64,000 nt of DNA from Fallopia convolvulus (Eukaryota; Streptophyta; Magnoliopsida; Caryophyllales; Polygonaceae), in contig OZ024729.1 in NCBI GenBank assembly GCA_964016875.1, forward strand, positions 27,610,494 to 27,674,493. The letters are read 5' to 3'. Positions 10,842 through 24,000 of this stretch are shown here, in pieces. The notes beneath the pieces are model-generated. The model was not told where the DNA came from, did no database searches, and worked only from the letters and a program-made list of their open reading frames with translations. Position 1 is the stretch's first letter. Every line of letters begins with the position of its first letter. The translations under genes were made by a program, and so were the position numbers.

Positions 10842-13800
10842 TTAATCAATAGTTGGGGTTGGATCATCAAGACCTACCTCTTCTAGCACCTCTTGGCTGA
10901 CTCCCTCATGGTATTTCTTCAATCTTTGACCATTTACTTTAAACACCTTTTGGGAGTCCCCATCAAATAATTCCACATCCCCATGTGGAAAAACTCGAGC
11001 ATATGTATACGGTCCAGCCCACCTAGAACGGAGTTTCCCTGGGAAGAGTGTGAGACGAGACTGGAAAAGAAGGACCCTGTCTCCAACTTTGAATTCCTTC
11101 CTTAGGATGTTCTTGTTATGCCATGCTCTGGTTTTATTCTTGTAATTCACAGCATTTTCATAAGCATCCAATCTCAACTCTTCCAATTCTTGCAATTGTA
11201 ATTTTCTGAACTCTCCACTTTTTTTGATGTTGAAATTGCATTTTTGGACCGCTTAATAAGCTTTGTGCTTAAGCTCAACCGGCAAGTGCCAGCCTTTTCC
11301 ATAAACCAATCTGAAGGGAGACATCCCGATGGGTGTCTTATAAGCAGTACGATAGGCCCACAAAGCATCATTGAGTCTTAAAATCCAATCTCACCTGTTG
11401 GGTGCCACCGTCTTCTCCAAAATTGATTTTATTTCCCGGTTAGACACTTCAGCTTGTCCATTGGTTTGAGGGTGATTGGCTGTAGAGATCTTCTGAGTGA
11501 CATGGTACTTTTTCAATAACGCACTCACAGTCTTGTTGCAAAAATGAGTACCCTTGTCACTTATCAAAGCTTTCGGAATCCCAAAACTGAAGAAAATGTT
11601 GCCTTTAAGGAAACCTGCAACTTCTTTTGAATCATCAGTTCTGATGGCCTTTGCTTCCACCCACTTAGAAACATAGTCCGCCGCAAGCAAAATATATAGA
11701 TTCCCATAAGAAGAGGGGAAAGGTCCCATGAAATCAATGCCCCAAACATCAAAAATCTCCCAAAATATCATACGTGATTGAGGCATTTCATGTCTCTTAT
11801 AAATATTACCCACCCTCTGACAACGATCACATGATTTACAAAAAGCATAAGCATCCCTAAAAATATGAGGTCAATAAAAACCAGCTTCTAGTACTTCACT
11901 AGCTATTTTGTTAGTCCCAAAATGACCCCCCACATGCATAGGAATAACAAAAAGAAAGGATAGATTGTACCTCAGAATCCGGGACACACCGTCGGATTAC
12001 CTGATCTGTGCAATGTTTCCATAAATAAGGATCATCCCAGACATAGAATCGGGATTCATGGCGCACCTTGTCCTTCTGAGCCTTGGTAAAATTAGGAGGA
12101 AACTCCTCTGAGACGAGGTAGTTGACAAGATTCGCATACCATGGCTTGAAGGAATGGATTCCTAGAATGAATTCCTCGAGTCGCGGCTCGTTATCGCAGT
12201 CGCCATCAGGGCCGCGATTGCCATTGGATAGTGCCGCGATCGCGGATTCTTCAGATGCGATCGCGACTTCTTTTGGCAGCGGTCGCGGTTTCCTGCCAGT
12301 TTCTTCGGAGCTCTCAATTAACGAACTGTGGTCGCCCCTTGTGGTGGCGGCGATCGCGGTTCCCTGTTAGTCTTAACTCCGAAAAGCGTGTCAGGGAATC
12401 GTCTTTGAATCTGCTCTTGACTTTCTGACTTGTCTTCCACATGTACAAGCTAGCTCAGGTGGTCAGCCACAAGGTTTTGAGCTCCTTTTTTGTCTCTTAT
12501 CTCAATATCAAACTCACTTAGCAAGAGGATCCATCTTATCAACCTTGTCTTAGCCTCCTTTTTTGTCATCAAATAACAAAGTGATGCATGGTCTGAATAG
12601 ACTATCACTTTTGTCCCCAACAAATACTGCCTGAACTTCTCCAAAGTAAACACTACAACAAGCATTTCCTTTTCAATGGTGGAGTAGCTCCTTTAGGCAT
12701 CATTCAAGGTCATGGGAGCATAATGTATGACATGAGATGCTCTAACTTCCTTTTGACCCATAACAGCCCCAACAACATAATCACTTGCATCACACATGAT
12801 CTCAAAAGGTTGAGACCAATCTGGGGCTTGAATTGGTGCACTTGTAAGGCGAGTTTTTAGCTCATAAAATGCATTTTTGCATGCCTCATTGAAATCATAA
12901 GGCACATCCTTCTTCAGCAATTCACATAATGGGGCTGAGATATTTGAAAAGTCTTTAATAAACCTGCGATAGAAACATGCATGGCCTAGAAAAGAACGCA
13001 CTTCACGCATATTAGTAGGATAAGGCAAGGACTAAATGATATCAATCTTTGCCTTATCGACCTCAATACCCCTGGATGACACTATGTGACCTAAAACTAT
13101 GCCTTGTTCAACCATAAAGTGACAATTCTCAGAGTTTAGAACCAAATTGGTGTCTACACATCTTTGAAGGACTAAAGAGAGATGGTTTAAACAGGAATCA
13201 AAGTCATCACCATGTACTCTAAAGTCATCCATAAAAACCTCTATAAAATTCTCAATATACTCAGAAAAGATGCTTACCATACACCTTTGAAATGTACCGG
13301 GTGCGTTACATAGTCCAAATGGCATTCTGCGGTATGCAAAAGTGCCAAAAGGACATGTAAATGTCATCTTCTCTTGGTCCTCTGGTGCAATATCAATTTG
13401 AAAGTACCCTAAATAGCCATCTAAAAAGCAGTAATAGGAACGACCGGCAAGTCGCTCAAGCATTTGATCAATGAATGGCAAGGGAAAGTGATCTTTTCTG
13501 GTTATTTTGTTCAGCTTACGATAATCAATACAAACTCTCCAACCAATTTGAACTCTTGTGGGGACTAATTCCCCATACACATTTTCTACCACTGTAATAC
13601 CGCCCTTCTTGGGCACAACTTGGGTCGGACTAACCCACTGACTATCAGAGATGGGGTAGATCATACCTTCTTGTAGGAGCTTCAGCACCTCCTTCTTGAC
13701 TACCACCATCATAGGTGGGTTGAGCCTTCTTTGTGGCTGTCTGGATGGATTGGCACCATCTTCTAGGAGGATCCTATGCATACATGTAGAGGGACTAATC

Positions 13801-14690
13801 CCTTTAATGTCAGCAATAGTCCAACCTAGGGCTGTCTTGTGCTCTTTCAGTACTTGCCCCAATTTTTCTTCTTGTTCCTTGGAGAGTTTGTTAGAAATAA
13901 TGACAGGCAAAGTGTCACCATCTCCAAGGAAGGCATATTTCATATGCTCAGAGAGCTTTTAAGCTCAAATTCTGGTGCTTGTCCTGCAGAAGGAAGCAAT
14001 TTCTCGCTAGGGAGAGTTAGTGGTATGGGTCCAATGGCCAAAGCATCAGTAGGGGATTCACAACAAGCACTTAAATCAGCAAGGATCTCATGATATCTAT
14101 CAGGCAAATTATAATCCATGCATGAAATTTCAATGTTATTCTCTAAAACAGATTGTAACTCATCACCATAAGTAGTATCAAAGACATCTTGCACAATGGG
14201 ATCAATTACATCAATGGAACAAAGAGAATGATCATCTTGGGGGTATTTTATAGCATTATCCATACTATATTCAAATATCTCTTCATCAAATTCCATAGTT
14301 AGGACACCTTTACTCATATCAACTTTTGTTTTTGTAGTTTTCATGAAAGGTCTACCTAACAGAATGGGTGCAGCATGCACACCATGATCCATGGCAAGCG
14401 CAAAGAAATCAGCACGGAATATCAAGTTATCAAACATGACAAGGACATCCTCAACATCCCCTTCGGGTAAACTGTAGACCTATCAGCTAATTGAACAATA
14501 AAACCAGTTTCATGAAAAGGTCCTAAGCCTAGTGAAGTGTAGATAGAATAAGGCATAACATTAATAGAAGCACCTAAATCAAGCATGGCTTTATCAATTT
14601 TAGTGTCTCCTATTATGCAGGGAATGCTGAACATGCTTGGATCACTGCACTTCTTAGGCATACGCCTTTGAAATACAGCAGAGACATGTT
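10842..14690 (-). pseudogene. Athila A pol remnant: protease, RT, RNase H, integrase
   Basis: Read on the minus strand. Protease at 14661-14422 (MLDLGASINVMPYS, DLGA in place of DSGA) and to 13940. RT at 13943-12693 with VCIDYRKLN, FMDDFRVHGDDF in the catalytic YXDD position and MPFGLCNAPGTF. RNase H at 12665-12450 (YSDHASLCYL). H2C2 zinc region near 12000-11810 (CKSCDRCQR). Integrase core at 11813-11391 with Asp in GIDFMGPF, Asp in ISDKGTHF and Glu in SNREIKSILE; C-terminal part to 10842. Stops and frame breaks occur near 13030, 12690, 11870, 11390 and 11250. Linkers at 12194-12363 and 14961-15170 carry the dyad motif. Confidence 0.75.
12194..12363. promoter_or_regulatory. Dyad motif cluster in the A RNase H-integrase linker
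   Basis: Exact CCGCGATCGCGG at 12234-12245, with related sites starting near 12212, 12255 and 12277. Start-to-start steps are 22, 21 and 22 bp. A further GCGATCGCGG lies near 12350. Confidence 0.55.
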
Positions 14691-14960
14691 AACTAATTTT
14701 TACCTTTTGTATCCCTTTTAATTTTTGGTTCCTTTTAATTGTGCACAACTCTTTTAGAAAATTAGAAAATCTAGGAACACTTTTAATCTGATTAAGCAAA
14801 CGGATGTTTACCTCACACTTGAAAAACGTCTCAAAGATCTCCTTGTCGTTCGGGCTTCCTTGTGTCTTTGAGTGCTTCAGGAAAGGGAGGGGGTGGCTTC
14901 TAAGAAACCATAGAAGGAAAATCCGGGCGAACATATTGATCTTCGGAATTTGGGGCTTTG

Positions 14961-15170
14961 CTGCGATCGCCATCAGAAGGCCGCGATCGCGGTTCTTCAA
15001 TTTTTCAGAAATCATCGCCACCGCGATCGCGCCCCTGTATGGGATCGATTGCAGTTTCACTTTTCTCAAATTCTGAGGCCTCAGTTAAGGGGCCGCGATC
15101 TCGATTGGATGGGGCCGCGATCATGGCCTTTTCCGCCGCGGTAGCGCCTTGTGGTGGCGGCGATCGCGGA
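14961..15170. promoter_or_regulatory. Dyad motif cluster in the A gag-protease linker
   Basis: Exact CCGCGATCGCGG at 14981-14992. Relatives start near 14961, 15021, 15043, 15093, 15115, 15136 and 15158. Most neighbouring starts are 20-22 bp apart. Confidence 0.55.
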
Positions 15171-15196
15171 TCTTTTGAACTCGCGTCAACTTTCGG

Positions 15197-15641
15197 CTAT
15201 TCTTTTCCACTTCTTAATATAATTGGACTCTTATTCTCCCTTGGATTGATGGGCTGAGTTGGTAATTTTCTTGAATATCTGGCCTCCAATTTGTCCACCG
15301 TAGTAGCCAGTTGACTGATTTGGTTCTCTATGTTCTTGATACTAGCTTGAGTATTTTGTCCCAACCGGTCTACTGTATTAGCAAGCCTTGCAAACATCTC
15401 TTCAGCATTGAATGAGTTGTTTTGATTCTGAACCAGAGGTCTAGGAGCATAAGGTTGCCTGATTTGTTGATTTCCTCCTTGTTGATTATATTGAGGCTGA
15501 TTTTGATTCCCATATCTCAGATTTGGATGATGTGCCCATCCTAGGTTGTATGTATTGGAATAAGGATCAAAACGAGGTCTAGGAGGTCCATAGCCTCCTA
15601 CAACATTAACCTCAGCCTAAGGTTCCTGAAGTTGTGGGCAG
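15197..15641 (-). pseudogene. Athila A gag, C-terminal part
   Basis: Continues the gag frame interrupted by element B: a Pro/Tyr/Gln-rich stretch (GGYGPPRPRFDPYSN), then a predicted helical region (ENQISQLATTVDKLE) and ILRSGKE before a stop at 15197. An in-frame stop lies near 15620. Joining at the 5-bp duplication restores the frame HPIDACPQLQ across the insertion site. Confidence 0.75.
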
Positions 15642-15646
15642 GCATC
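15642..15646. repeat. Target site duplication of element B, left copy
   Basis: GCATC, identical to 28190-28194 on the other side of element B. Confidence 0.9.
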
Positions 15647-17040
15647 TGATGAGCACTTTTACGTCGCTATAAAAGCACTATCAAAGAAATACCTAACTCC
15701 CTAACCTGAGTAAAGTGGAAGCAAGGGTCGAACCCACAGAGACTCGTGTAAATGTGTTATTGCTTAAGTGCCAAGTAACTAGTATGGGGAGTTTTCAAAA
15801 TGATTATCTAAACTATTATGCAAGAATAAAACTAACTATGAATGCAAAAGATGATTTTGAATATACAAACGTGTTCAACTAGTGAAATCCATTATGATAT
15901 CGATTCGTTGATCATTGATTCTCTTGATTCTCTTCTCACTTGAATAATCTATTGTGGATAATGACCCTACTAAGGATTAAGACCCAAACTTCAGATTTGG
16001 TTGATAGAACTACCAGTCTAACAACCCTAATTATAAAACAACCTAGAAGACCTTCTAGATTCAATTAAATAACAGCATGACGATTCAAGTTATCAAAAGA
16101 AACAAACAACTCAGAGCAACCAGACATCCAAGTGACTTGTGAATTTATTCCCTTCTTCAACCAACTAGTCCAACCGGTACTAAATTGATCAAAGTATACT
16201 CTTGATCTAATTAACTCCGACCAGTAATTAATCAGATTCAGTTATAACTAGAAATTCAATTAGGTGATCAATCTAACAAAACCCTAGTTTAGATTCAATT
16301 AAGCACATGGAATAATTCATATTCAAGTTTGTTGAGAATCAATCAAACCTCACAACTACATACAAATCACGACTTCAATAACTAGCCAAACACAAGAGAA
16401 ATTAGCAATGCATAATTGAATTAAAATCAAACTTACAAAGGTTCAAAGATTCTTCCTAGTGAGAAAACCCTAGCCTCCAAAACTATGGTCAAAAAATTAT
16501 GAAAATTAAACTAACATAAAGTATTTATATGCCTCCTAAAAATATCCCTCATAAGATATATCAGACCACATACTCGGATGACATACAAGCCCACAAACCC
16601 AATTGTCAAAGCCCAAAAGCAAAGCTTGGCCCAAAACACGCGTCCGTGTAAAACCCAGATTGCGCGGCTTCGGCACCACATTGTGCGGCCGCGCAATTTT
16701 GCTACCCCGCGCTTTCATCAGTCAGTTGGGATTGTGCGGGCTAACTACGCGGCTTGCACCCCGAGCTTTGGCTAAGCTTCTTGTCTTGGTTTTTGTTGGT
16801 TTAGGTCTTCTCCATCTATGCTCCTAGCACTCCTTAGCTCCCTTGGCTCATCCACCACCGCGATGGTCAATCTGTAATCGCCCCGCTGTTGCTCCTGAAC
16901 CTAAAAACCTGTAAAACCGAGCAAACCAGCGCATAATACCCGATAACACAAAAACCTAAAAACTACATAAAAACTATCCTAAAACTAACTAAAACATATA
17001 TAAAACATGCAACTAAGCTACTCCTATTTGTAAGCTATCA
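15647..17040 (-). repeat. Athila B 3-prime LTR
   Basis: TGATGAGC...GCTATCA on plus, matching 26789-28189 throughout. Adjacent on the right to the polypurine tract. Confidence 0.9.
16659..16756. promoter_or_regulatory. Dyad motif in the B LTR
   Basis: ATTGCGCGG at 16659 and an 18-bp near-perfect palindrome ATTGTGCGGCCGCGCAAT at 16680, 21 bp apart, followed by single arms near 16707, 16731 and 16745. The same pair is at 27808 and 27829 in the other LTR. Confidence 0.55.
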
Positions 17041-17055
17041 AATTCCCCCATGCTT
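17041..17055 (-). promoter_or_regulatory. Athila B polypurine tract
   Basis: Minus strand AGCATGGGGGAATT directly before the LTR start. Confidence 0.8.
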
Positions 17056-18479
17056 AACCATTGCTTGTCCTCAAGAAAGACATAAATCCAATCACACCAT
17101 AGAAATGCAATCTTGCATCCATCTCAAGTCAAGCAAGCATTTCACATATAATCGAAAACCCAACCAAGACTTCCTAGCATGCATTATGGTAAGCAAAAAG
17201 TAAAGACCATCCATTCATTCTAGACCTCACCAAGGTAATTGTGTTTGCACTCAAACTCTCAAGTGTTTAAAGGTATGTGTTTCACTCAAAATCAACCATG
17301 AAAACTAGACTACCATATGCTTGCATCAGAGTTCTAAATCTCCACCGATGGGGATCAAATACATAACAAAAATCAAGAGGTCTTTTTAAGGCTTGTAATG
17401 GGGCCAAGGTAAAGAGAAATTTGGAAGGAATCATATTTGGCATGTGGTGCTAAATCCCGGATAAAGAACTAATCTAAACCCAAAACTCAACACTTTTTCA
17501 TAACACTTCCAACTTCACTCTACCAACTCCTTACATTTACAATTAAGCACTTCGCTTCTTTTTTTTTTCCTTCTTTTGCCTCTTTTCAACTCTTTCTTAC
17601 TTTGCTAATGAAGACTACACACAATTTAAGCAATTTTTTTCTTTTACTTTGCAACATAATTCATCTTCATTTTTTTCACTTTGAAACCCAAGAGTTTTAT
17701 TTCCTCTTTTTCCACCTTTTTCTCCAACTCCCCCATACTTACATCAAACTCACACAAAGTAAAAACACAACCTAAAGTCCTAAATCCCGGATTATGGGTC
17801 AAGCTTATTCGGCTATGGATCATTTTGTGGAGCTAATAAAAATAGGCTTAAGGCTTAAAAGAAATGGGGTATAAAAAACATGGATCCTGTAGCGTAGGAA
17901 GGGAAATAATAGGCTATAAGAAACATTGCCTCAATTCTTTTAATGTCATGCATTCAATCATATAAAGAAGCCTCGAAAAAGAGTATTAACGCAAGTTCTA
18001 GAGCTAGATAATCATGGTGATACACTCAAGAATGTAGAGAACAAATATATCATGAAAGGCCAAAAATATCTCACAAGGGAAATTGTTGTCTAGAACTTCA
18101 GAATGAACCTAATACTCAAGCTAAATACATGCTCCATCCTGTAATCAAGGTAATCAATCAATGATCATGCTTATATCATATCAACTTCATTAAATCATGC
18201 AAATCATGGGTTAGAATTTATACTTAGCATAGAAACACAAGTGGTATTAAACAATGGGGAAATAAGAACCTAAATGCAATATTTTTGTATTTTTCAATTT
18301 TTTCTGATTTTTTTTCATTTTTCAAAATTTTAATCAATGCATGCAAAAATTTAAATATGACCTAAACTAATGCAACTACATGTAATGCAAAAACAAGTAA
18401 TTCCCTTCCCCCATGCTTAAAACATACTTTGTCCCCAAAGTATAGTAAAAAGTAAAGGAAAGAGAAAAACTCACAAAAC
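17056..18479 (-). other. Athila B 3-prime untranslated region
   Basis: About 1.4 kb without a supported gene between the 3-prime ORF and the polypurine tract, with T-rich runs near 17560-17740 and 18290-18340. Long 3-prime UTRs are usual in Athila elements. Confidence 0.6.
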
Positions 18480-20117
18480 CTAATTGGTTGGCGGGTAATA
18501 GGGCGGAAAATCCTATGGTGGCGGTGGCTGGTACTCCGGTGGATATTCTGGCTGAGGTGGATGGTACGGTGGAATCTCATGTGTTGGTGGTGGCTGGTAT
18601 GCCGGAAACTGAGGGTACGGAGGATCGGGAAAGGCATACTGAGGATAAGACATGTGAGGTGGATAGCCCGCTGAACTCCATCCATCCAATCTAGTGTTGA
18701 GCAATCTGAACTGCTCATCCTGGCGGGCCTGAAAAGCAGCAAGTTGCTGATCCTGATGAGTCTGATATGACGTGAACCTCTGATCCACATAGCCTCACAT
18801 ACTCTGGAAGCTCTGATCGATATGAGACGACATGTCATTGTATCTCTGCATGTTGTCCAGCTGCATCTGTCTCATCATCTCCATCATCTGATTGTACTGA
18901 GCATCAGAATACTGGTGATCACCTCCAGCAGGTCGAGACGGATCAAACTGCCTCTGCTGATCATCCTCCTCAAACTCATCATCCTCATAAGTGTCTACAT
19001 CTTCAGCAGATTCTTCCTCTTCTTCTTCTTCAAGTATGGTGAAATCCTCATCCATCTCCTCTTCATCAGAATCCACCACAATAGGAACTGGAACCGTCTT
19101 TTTACCCCTAACCGGGCCCTTAACGGTATCCACATCTAAATCTTCAGCCCGAACCTTAATGAACCAGTTAGCTGGATTGTCCCCAATCTGCACTCGGTGT
19201 CCATCAAGAAGCTTCATTACTCTCCCAGAATCACCAATTACCCAAAAATAGGAGTTCCTATACTTATAGAGAGCGCCCATCTTCTTCAGCATGGTGAAAT
19301 CAATAGGAAAAGGCGAAATATCAACCTATAATCTGCTAAGATCGACTCCAAAGTGCTTGGCTAGGAAAGTCACAATCCCACCAATACAAATAGCTCCACC
19401 GCCTTTGTTTCCAACATGGGCCATGTGGTGCATCAGCATAGCACCCACATTCAACTGCTTCCTCTTTAAACTAGCAGCCAATACAATGACATCCTTCTTG
19501 GGGCAGTTGTTTCCACCATCACCTCGCCCATTCAGCATACTAGCAACAAATGTCTGGAAAACCTTAATAGCGGGATGAGTAATGGGAGAGGCTTTTTCTT
19601 TAGAAGGCTCATATTTGGCCCTCCCTGTGATAGCTCTCCAGAAGTGCTTATCAACCCATGTAGCACCTGTCTCAGTAAGCACTACATCTCTACTAATAGG
19701 GAAATTACAGAAACCAAACACTCGGTTAACCTCTTTCAAAGTCATCTTCCTCCTTACCCCTCCTAGCCAGAACTTGATCTCTCCTTCTCCTTTAAAATCA
19801 GTGGACAAAGTGCTCAGAAACTCCAGTGTTAACCCCTTGAAGGTGGGTTCACACAGCTTCAAGAACTCGCCCATATGCAAATATGCCCCTATCTCATTCA
19901 ACAAATGAGCTATCCCGATTTCATTCATCAGGTTGCAGTCAATGAACCTAGTTGCTTTCCATTGCCTATCCTTCAGAAGTTCAAACCTGATGACATGACT
20001 GTTCTTTGTCAGAGTGATCCCAAAAGTCTCTTGGGTGGCCTCCCCCACCACAGCAGGGGGAGCTAAAGCAGCTCGGGATGATGAAGCTCCATCAGTTCTA
20101 CCTCTCTTGTTACCCAT
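18480..20117 (-). pseudogene. Athila B 3-prime ORF (env position)
   Basis: Starts MGNKRGRTDGASSSRAAL at 20117. The frame runs to about 18480 with stops near 19323, 18792 and 18513 (about 545 codons in all). The second stop reads TGA in a context where the frame suggests Arg CGA. The first part resembles the Athila ORF-1-like family of elements A and C. It is followed by a strongly acidic segment (DSDEEEMDEDFTILEEEEEE), then a Met/Gln-rich segment and a Pro/Tyr-rich tail (PYPQFPAYQPPP). No signal peptide or transmembrane span seen. Separated from the integrase by a spacer of about 0.95 kb. Function unknown. Confidence 0.65.
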
Positions 20118-21070
20118 GAATTCAGAATCTCAATTAAACCTGCACAAACACCACACACAAACCAAACAAATGCAATTCCGTTGTCTCGGCAAGGACAACC
20201 ACAACAATATTTCACAGATAACCACTCAAACACTCTCTTCCCCCACTACCTAGAACAATTTAATCAAAATTTAATTAAAAGTTTAATCAAATTCTAGGTG
20301 ATTTTCGGATTTGCATGCAAAGCTCAAATAAAACACGAATCTAGGCTAGAATCATGCAATAAATGAACTTTTGTGAAGAACTTAAGCCTAAATTCGAGCC
20401 TAAAGGGGTCAAATTCGGGTTTTATGATGCTAAACCTAGATCTAGATTTAATCTTCTAAAACCGAAATTTAGAGTGAGATTTGAGAAATCTTACTTGAAT
20501 CCCGCTTGAATATGAGTTCCTTGCTTGAATTTGATTGAAAATCCGGCTTGGAATGGCTTGGATGGAGCTTGGGGTGATGACCTTCAATGGAGGTAGAGGA
20601 GAAGTAGGGGAAAGAGGGGCGGCGTAAGAGAAAGAATGAAGAAAAGGGGCTCGATTTTTTTTATTTAGGTCTGCTGCAGACGGCCGATTGCGCGGGATCA
20701 GCCCAGATTGCGCGGCCGCGCTTTTGCGATCCCGCGCAATGTGTTCCCAGTCGTGAATGCGCGGCTTGGGGTCTGGGATTGCGCGGCCGCGCATTTAGAA
20801 GCCCAAGCCGCGCAATCTTCTCTAAGCTTGCATTGCTCGGCTTGGATACAGATCTCTTGGCCGCGCAATTTTTGTCCCCCTTCCCAGTTTTTCTATACTT
20901 CAAGGCTTCCACGAGCTATCTATAAATCTGAGGATTATTTCTACCTAGACTAACTAACAGAACCAAAAACTGTAAAACAGAAAACAAAAAAATCAAAACA
21001 AATCTATCCTAAACCTTGGGTTGCTTCCCAAGAAGCGCTTGTTTAACGTCTTTAGCTTGACGTAAAAAGG
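20118..21070 (-). other. Athila B spacer before the 3-prime ORF, with dyad motif cluster
   Basis: Non-coding. At 20687-20870 arms ATTGCGCGG or CCGCGCAAT recur. Site starts are near 20687, 20707, 20756, 20778, 20799, 20832 and 20852, giving steps of 20, 22, 21 and 20 bp within groups. Two copies contain the 12-bp palindrome GCGCGGCCGCGC. Confidence 0.6.
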
Positions 21071-21071
21071 A

Positions 21072-24000
21072 TACTAAGGCTCTTGCTCCGGCTCTTGGAG
21101 AGCCGTCTCTTCCAAAGTGGCACCATTGAACCCTTCATAATATGGCTTCAGCCTCTAACCATTCACCTTAAAGACGGAATGAGAAACTCCATCATAGATG
21201 TCTACGACGCCATGTGGATATACACGTGCTACCACAAAAGGTCCTCTCCATCTTGAGCTCAGTTTTCCGGGAAACAATTTGAGGCGAGATTGGAACAAAA
21301 GTACTTTGTCCCCAACCTTGAAACTCTTCCTCCAAATATGCTTGTCATGCCAGGCCTTTGTCTTTTCCTTATATATCACTGTATTGTCATAAGACTCAAG
21401 CCTGATTTCTTCCAGTTCTTGGAGTTGAAGTTTCCTGAATTCGCCCACCTCATGTTCTTGCATGTTGCTTTTCTTGACTGCACAGTATGCTTTATGTTGA
21501 ATTTCCACCGGTAAATGACAAGCTTTCCCAAACACCAACCTGAATGGTGACATCCCAATTGGTGTTTTAAAAGCGGTCATGTACGCCCATAGTGCATCAT
21601 CCAACCGAGCACTCCAGTCTTTCCTGTTTAGTGCAACTGTCTTCTCCATAATGGACTTGATTTCCCTGTTAGACACCTCTTCCTGGCCATTTGTCTGAGG
21701 GTGGTATGCTGTAGAGACTCTGTGTGTGAGATGATACTTTCTCAATAATGCACTCACCATCCTATTACAGAAGTGGGATCCCTTGTCACTAACTAAAGCT
21801 CTAGGGACACCAAATCTAGTAAAAATGTTGGTCTTCAAGAAATCTGTCACCACTTTAGAATCGTCAGTCTTGGTGGCCTTCGCTTCCACCCACTTGGAAA
21901 TGTAGTCCACCGCAAGCAAAATATAATAGTTCCCAAAAGAATTAGAAAATGGACCCATAAAGTCAATGCCCCACACATCAAAGATTTCACAAAAAAATAA
22001 TAGGAGATTGAGGCATCTCATTCTTTTGGGACATATTCCCAACTCTTTGACATCGGTCACAGGATTTACAAAAACCATGAGCATCCCGAAAAATGCTCGG
22101 CCAGTAAAATCCTGCATCCAATACCTTCCTAGCTGTTTTGTTAGAACTAAAATGGCCCCCACATGCATAATTATGACAGAAGATTAAGATAGAAGTTACC
22201 TCATTAACCGGGATACATCGACAGATTACCTGATCAGCGCAGTGTTTCCACAAATATGGATCATCCTAGATATAGTATCTTGCTTCACTTCTTAACTTAT
22301 CCTTCTGAGTTTTTGTGAACGTCGGTGGGAACTCACCCATAACTAGGAAATTAACCAAGTGTGCATACCAAGGTTTTACAACCTTAATAGCAAACAAGGT
22401 ATCATCTGGAAATTCCTCCTGAATGGGTGAACTCTCTGGCCTCTTCTGCTCTTCCATCACCAGACGACTCAAATGATCAGCAACCACATTCTCAACCCCC
22501 TTTTTGTCTTTGATCTCAATGTTGAACTCACTCAACAATAAGATCCACCTAATTAACCTGGGCTTGGCCTCCTTTTTCGTCAGCAGATAACAGAGTGTTG
22601 CATGATCTGTATAAACAATCACTCTTGTTCCCAGCAAGTAGGAGCGAAATTTTTCCAATGCAAACACAACTGCTAGGAGCTCCTTCTCTGTGGTGTAGTA
22701 GTTCCTCTGAGCCTCATTCAATGTCATAGAGGCGTAGTGAATCACATGAGATGCTCTGCCCTTCTTTTGTCCCAAAACAGCCCCCACTGCATAGTCACTA
22801 GCATCACACATGATCTTAAAGGGGAGAGACCAATCTGGGGCTTGAATAATGGGAGCTGTGGTGAGGCGGAGTTTTAGCTCATCAAACGCCGTCTTACATG
22901 CATCACCAAACTCAAATCCTGCTTCCTTCTTTAACAACTCACATAAGGGGGAGGCAATTTTTGAGAAGTCCTTGATAAACCTGCGGTAAAACCCTGCATG
23001 GCCTAAAAAAGAACGCACTTCACGCACATTAGTAGGATAAGGCAAAGATTGAATTACTTCAACCTTAGCCTTATCGACCTCAATACCCCTAGAAGACACT
23101 ACATGGCCTAATACTATACCTTGTTCTACCATAAAATGACATTTTTCAGAGTTGAGAACAAGATTAGTATCTTCACTTCTTTTAAGCACTAGTGTCAAGT
23201 GAGTTAAGCATGAATCAAAATCATCCCCATGGACGGTAAAGTCATCCATAAATACCTCAATAAATTTCTCTATGTACTCAGAAAAGATACTAACCATACA
23301 CCGTTGGAATGTAGCTGGGGCATTACACAGTCCAAAGGGCATTCTTCAGTATGCAAAGGTGCCAAAAGGACAAGTGAATGTTGTCTTCTCCTGATCCTCT
23401 GGTGCTATGGCTACCTGAAAATATCCAGAATACCCATCCAAGAAACAATACAATGAACGACCGGCAAGTCGTTCCAACATCTGGTCAATGAAAGGTAATG
23501 GGAAATGGTCCTTCCGGGTTACCGCATTCAGCTTGCGATAATCAATACACACCCGCCACCCGGTCTGGACTCTGGTGGGAATGAGATCACCCTTGTGATT
23601 CTCAACCACTGTGATACCACCTTTTTTAGGGACAACCTGAGTTGGGCTGACCCATTTACTATCAGAAATAGGAAAGATCATACTTGCCTGAAGGAGCTTC
23701 AGCACCTCCTTCTTTACCACCTCCATCATCGGGGGATTCAGTCTTCTTTGGGGCTGTCTAGACGGTGTAGCTTCATCTTCCAATAGAATCCGATGCATAC
23801 ATGTTGAGGGACTAATCCCTTTAATGTCTGCAATGGTCCATCCTATGGCCGTCTTATGCTCCTTCAGAACTGCCACTAATGTTCCTTCTTGCTCCTTGGT
23901 GAGCTGGTTGGATATAATTACCGGCAAAGTTTCCCCATCACCTAAGAAAGCATACTTGAGGTGGTCTGGAAGTTGCTTCAATTCTACCACCAGTGCCTGC

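Noticed and set aside
18488..18694. Plus-strand open frames over the 3-prime ORF tail of B, and similar plus-strand frames at 8768, 18822, 32692 and 38760
   Set aside because: Antisense shadows of the minus-strand element proteins, without independent features.
18480..20117. Retroviral-type envelope gene in element B
   Set aside because: Correct position, but no signal peptide, transmembrane segment or fusion-peptide-like stretch seen; calling it env would rest on position alone.
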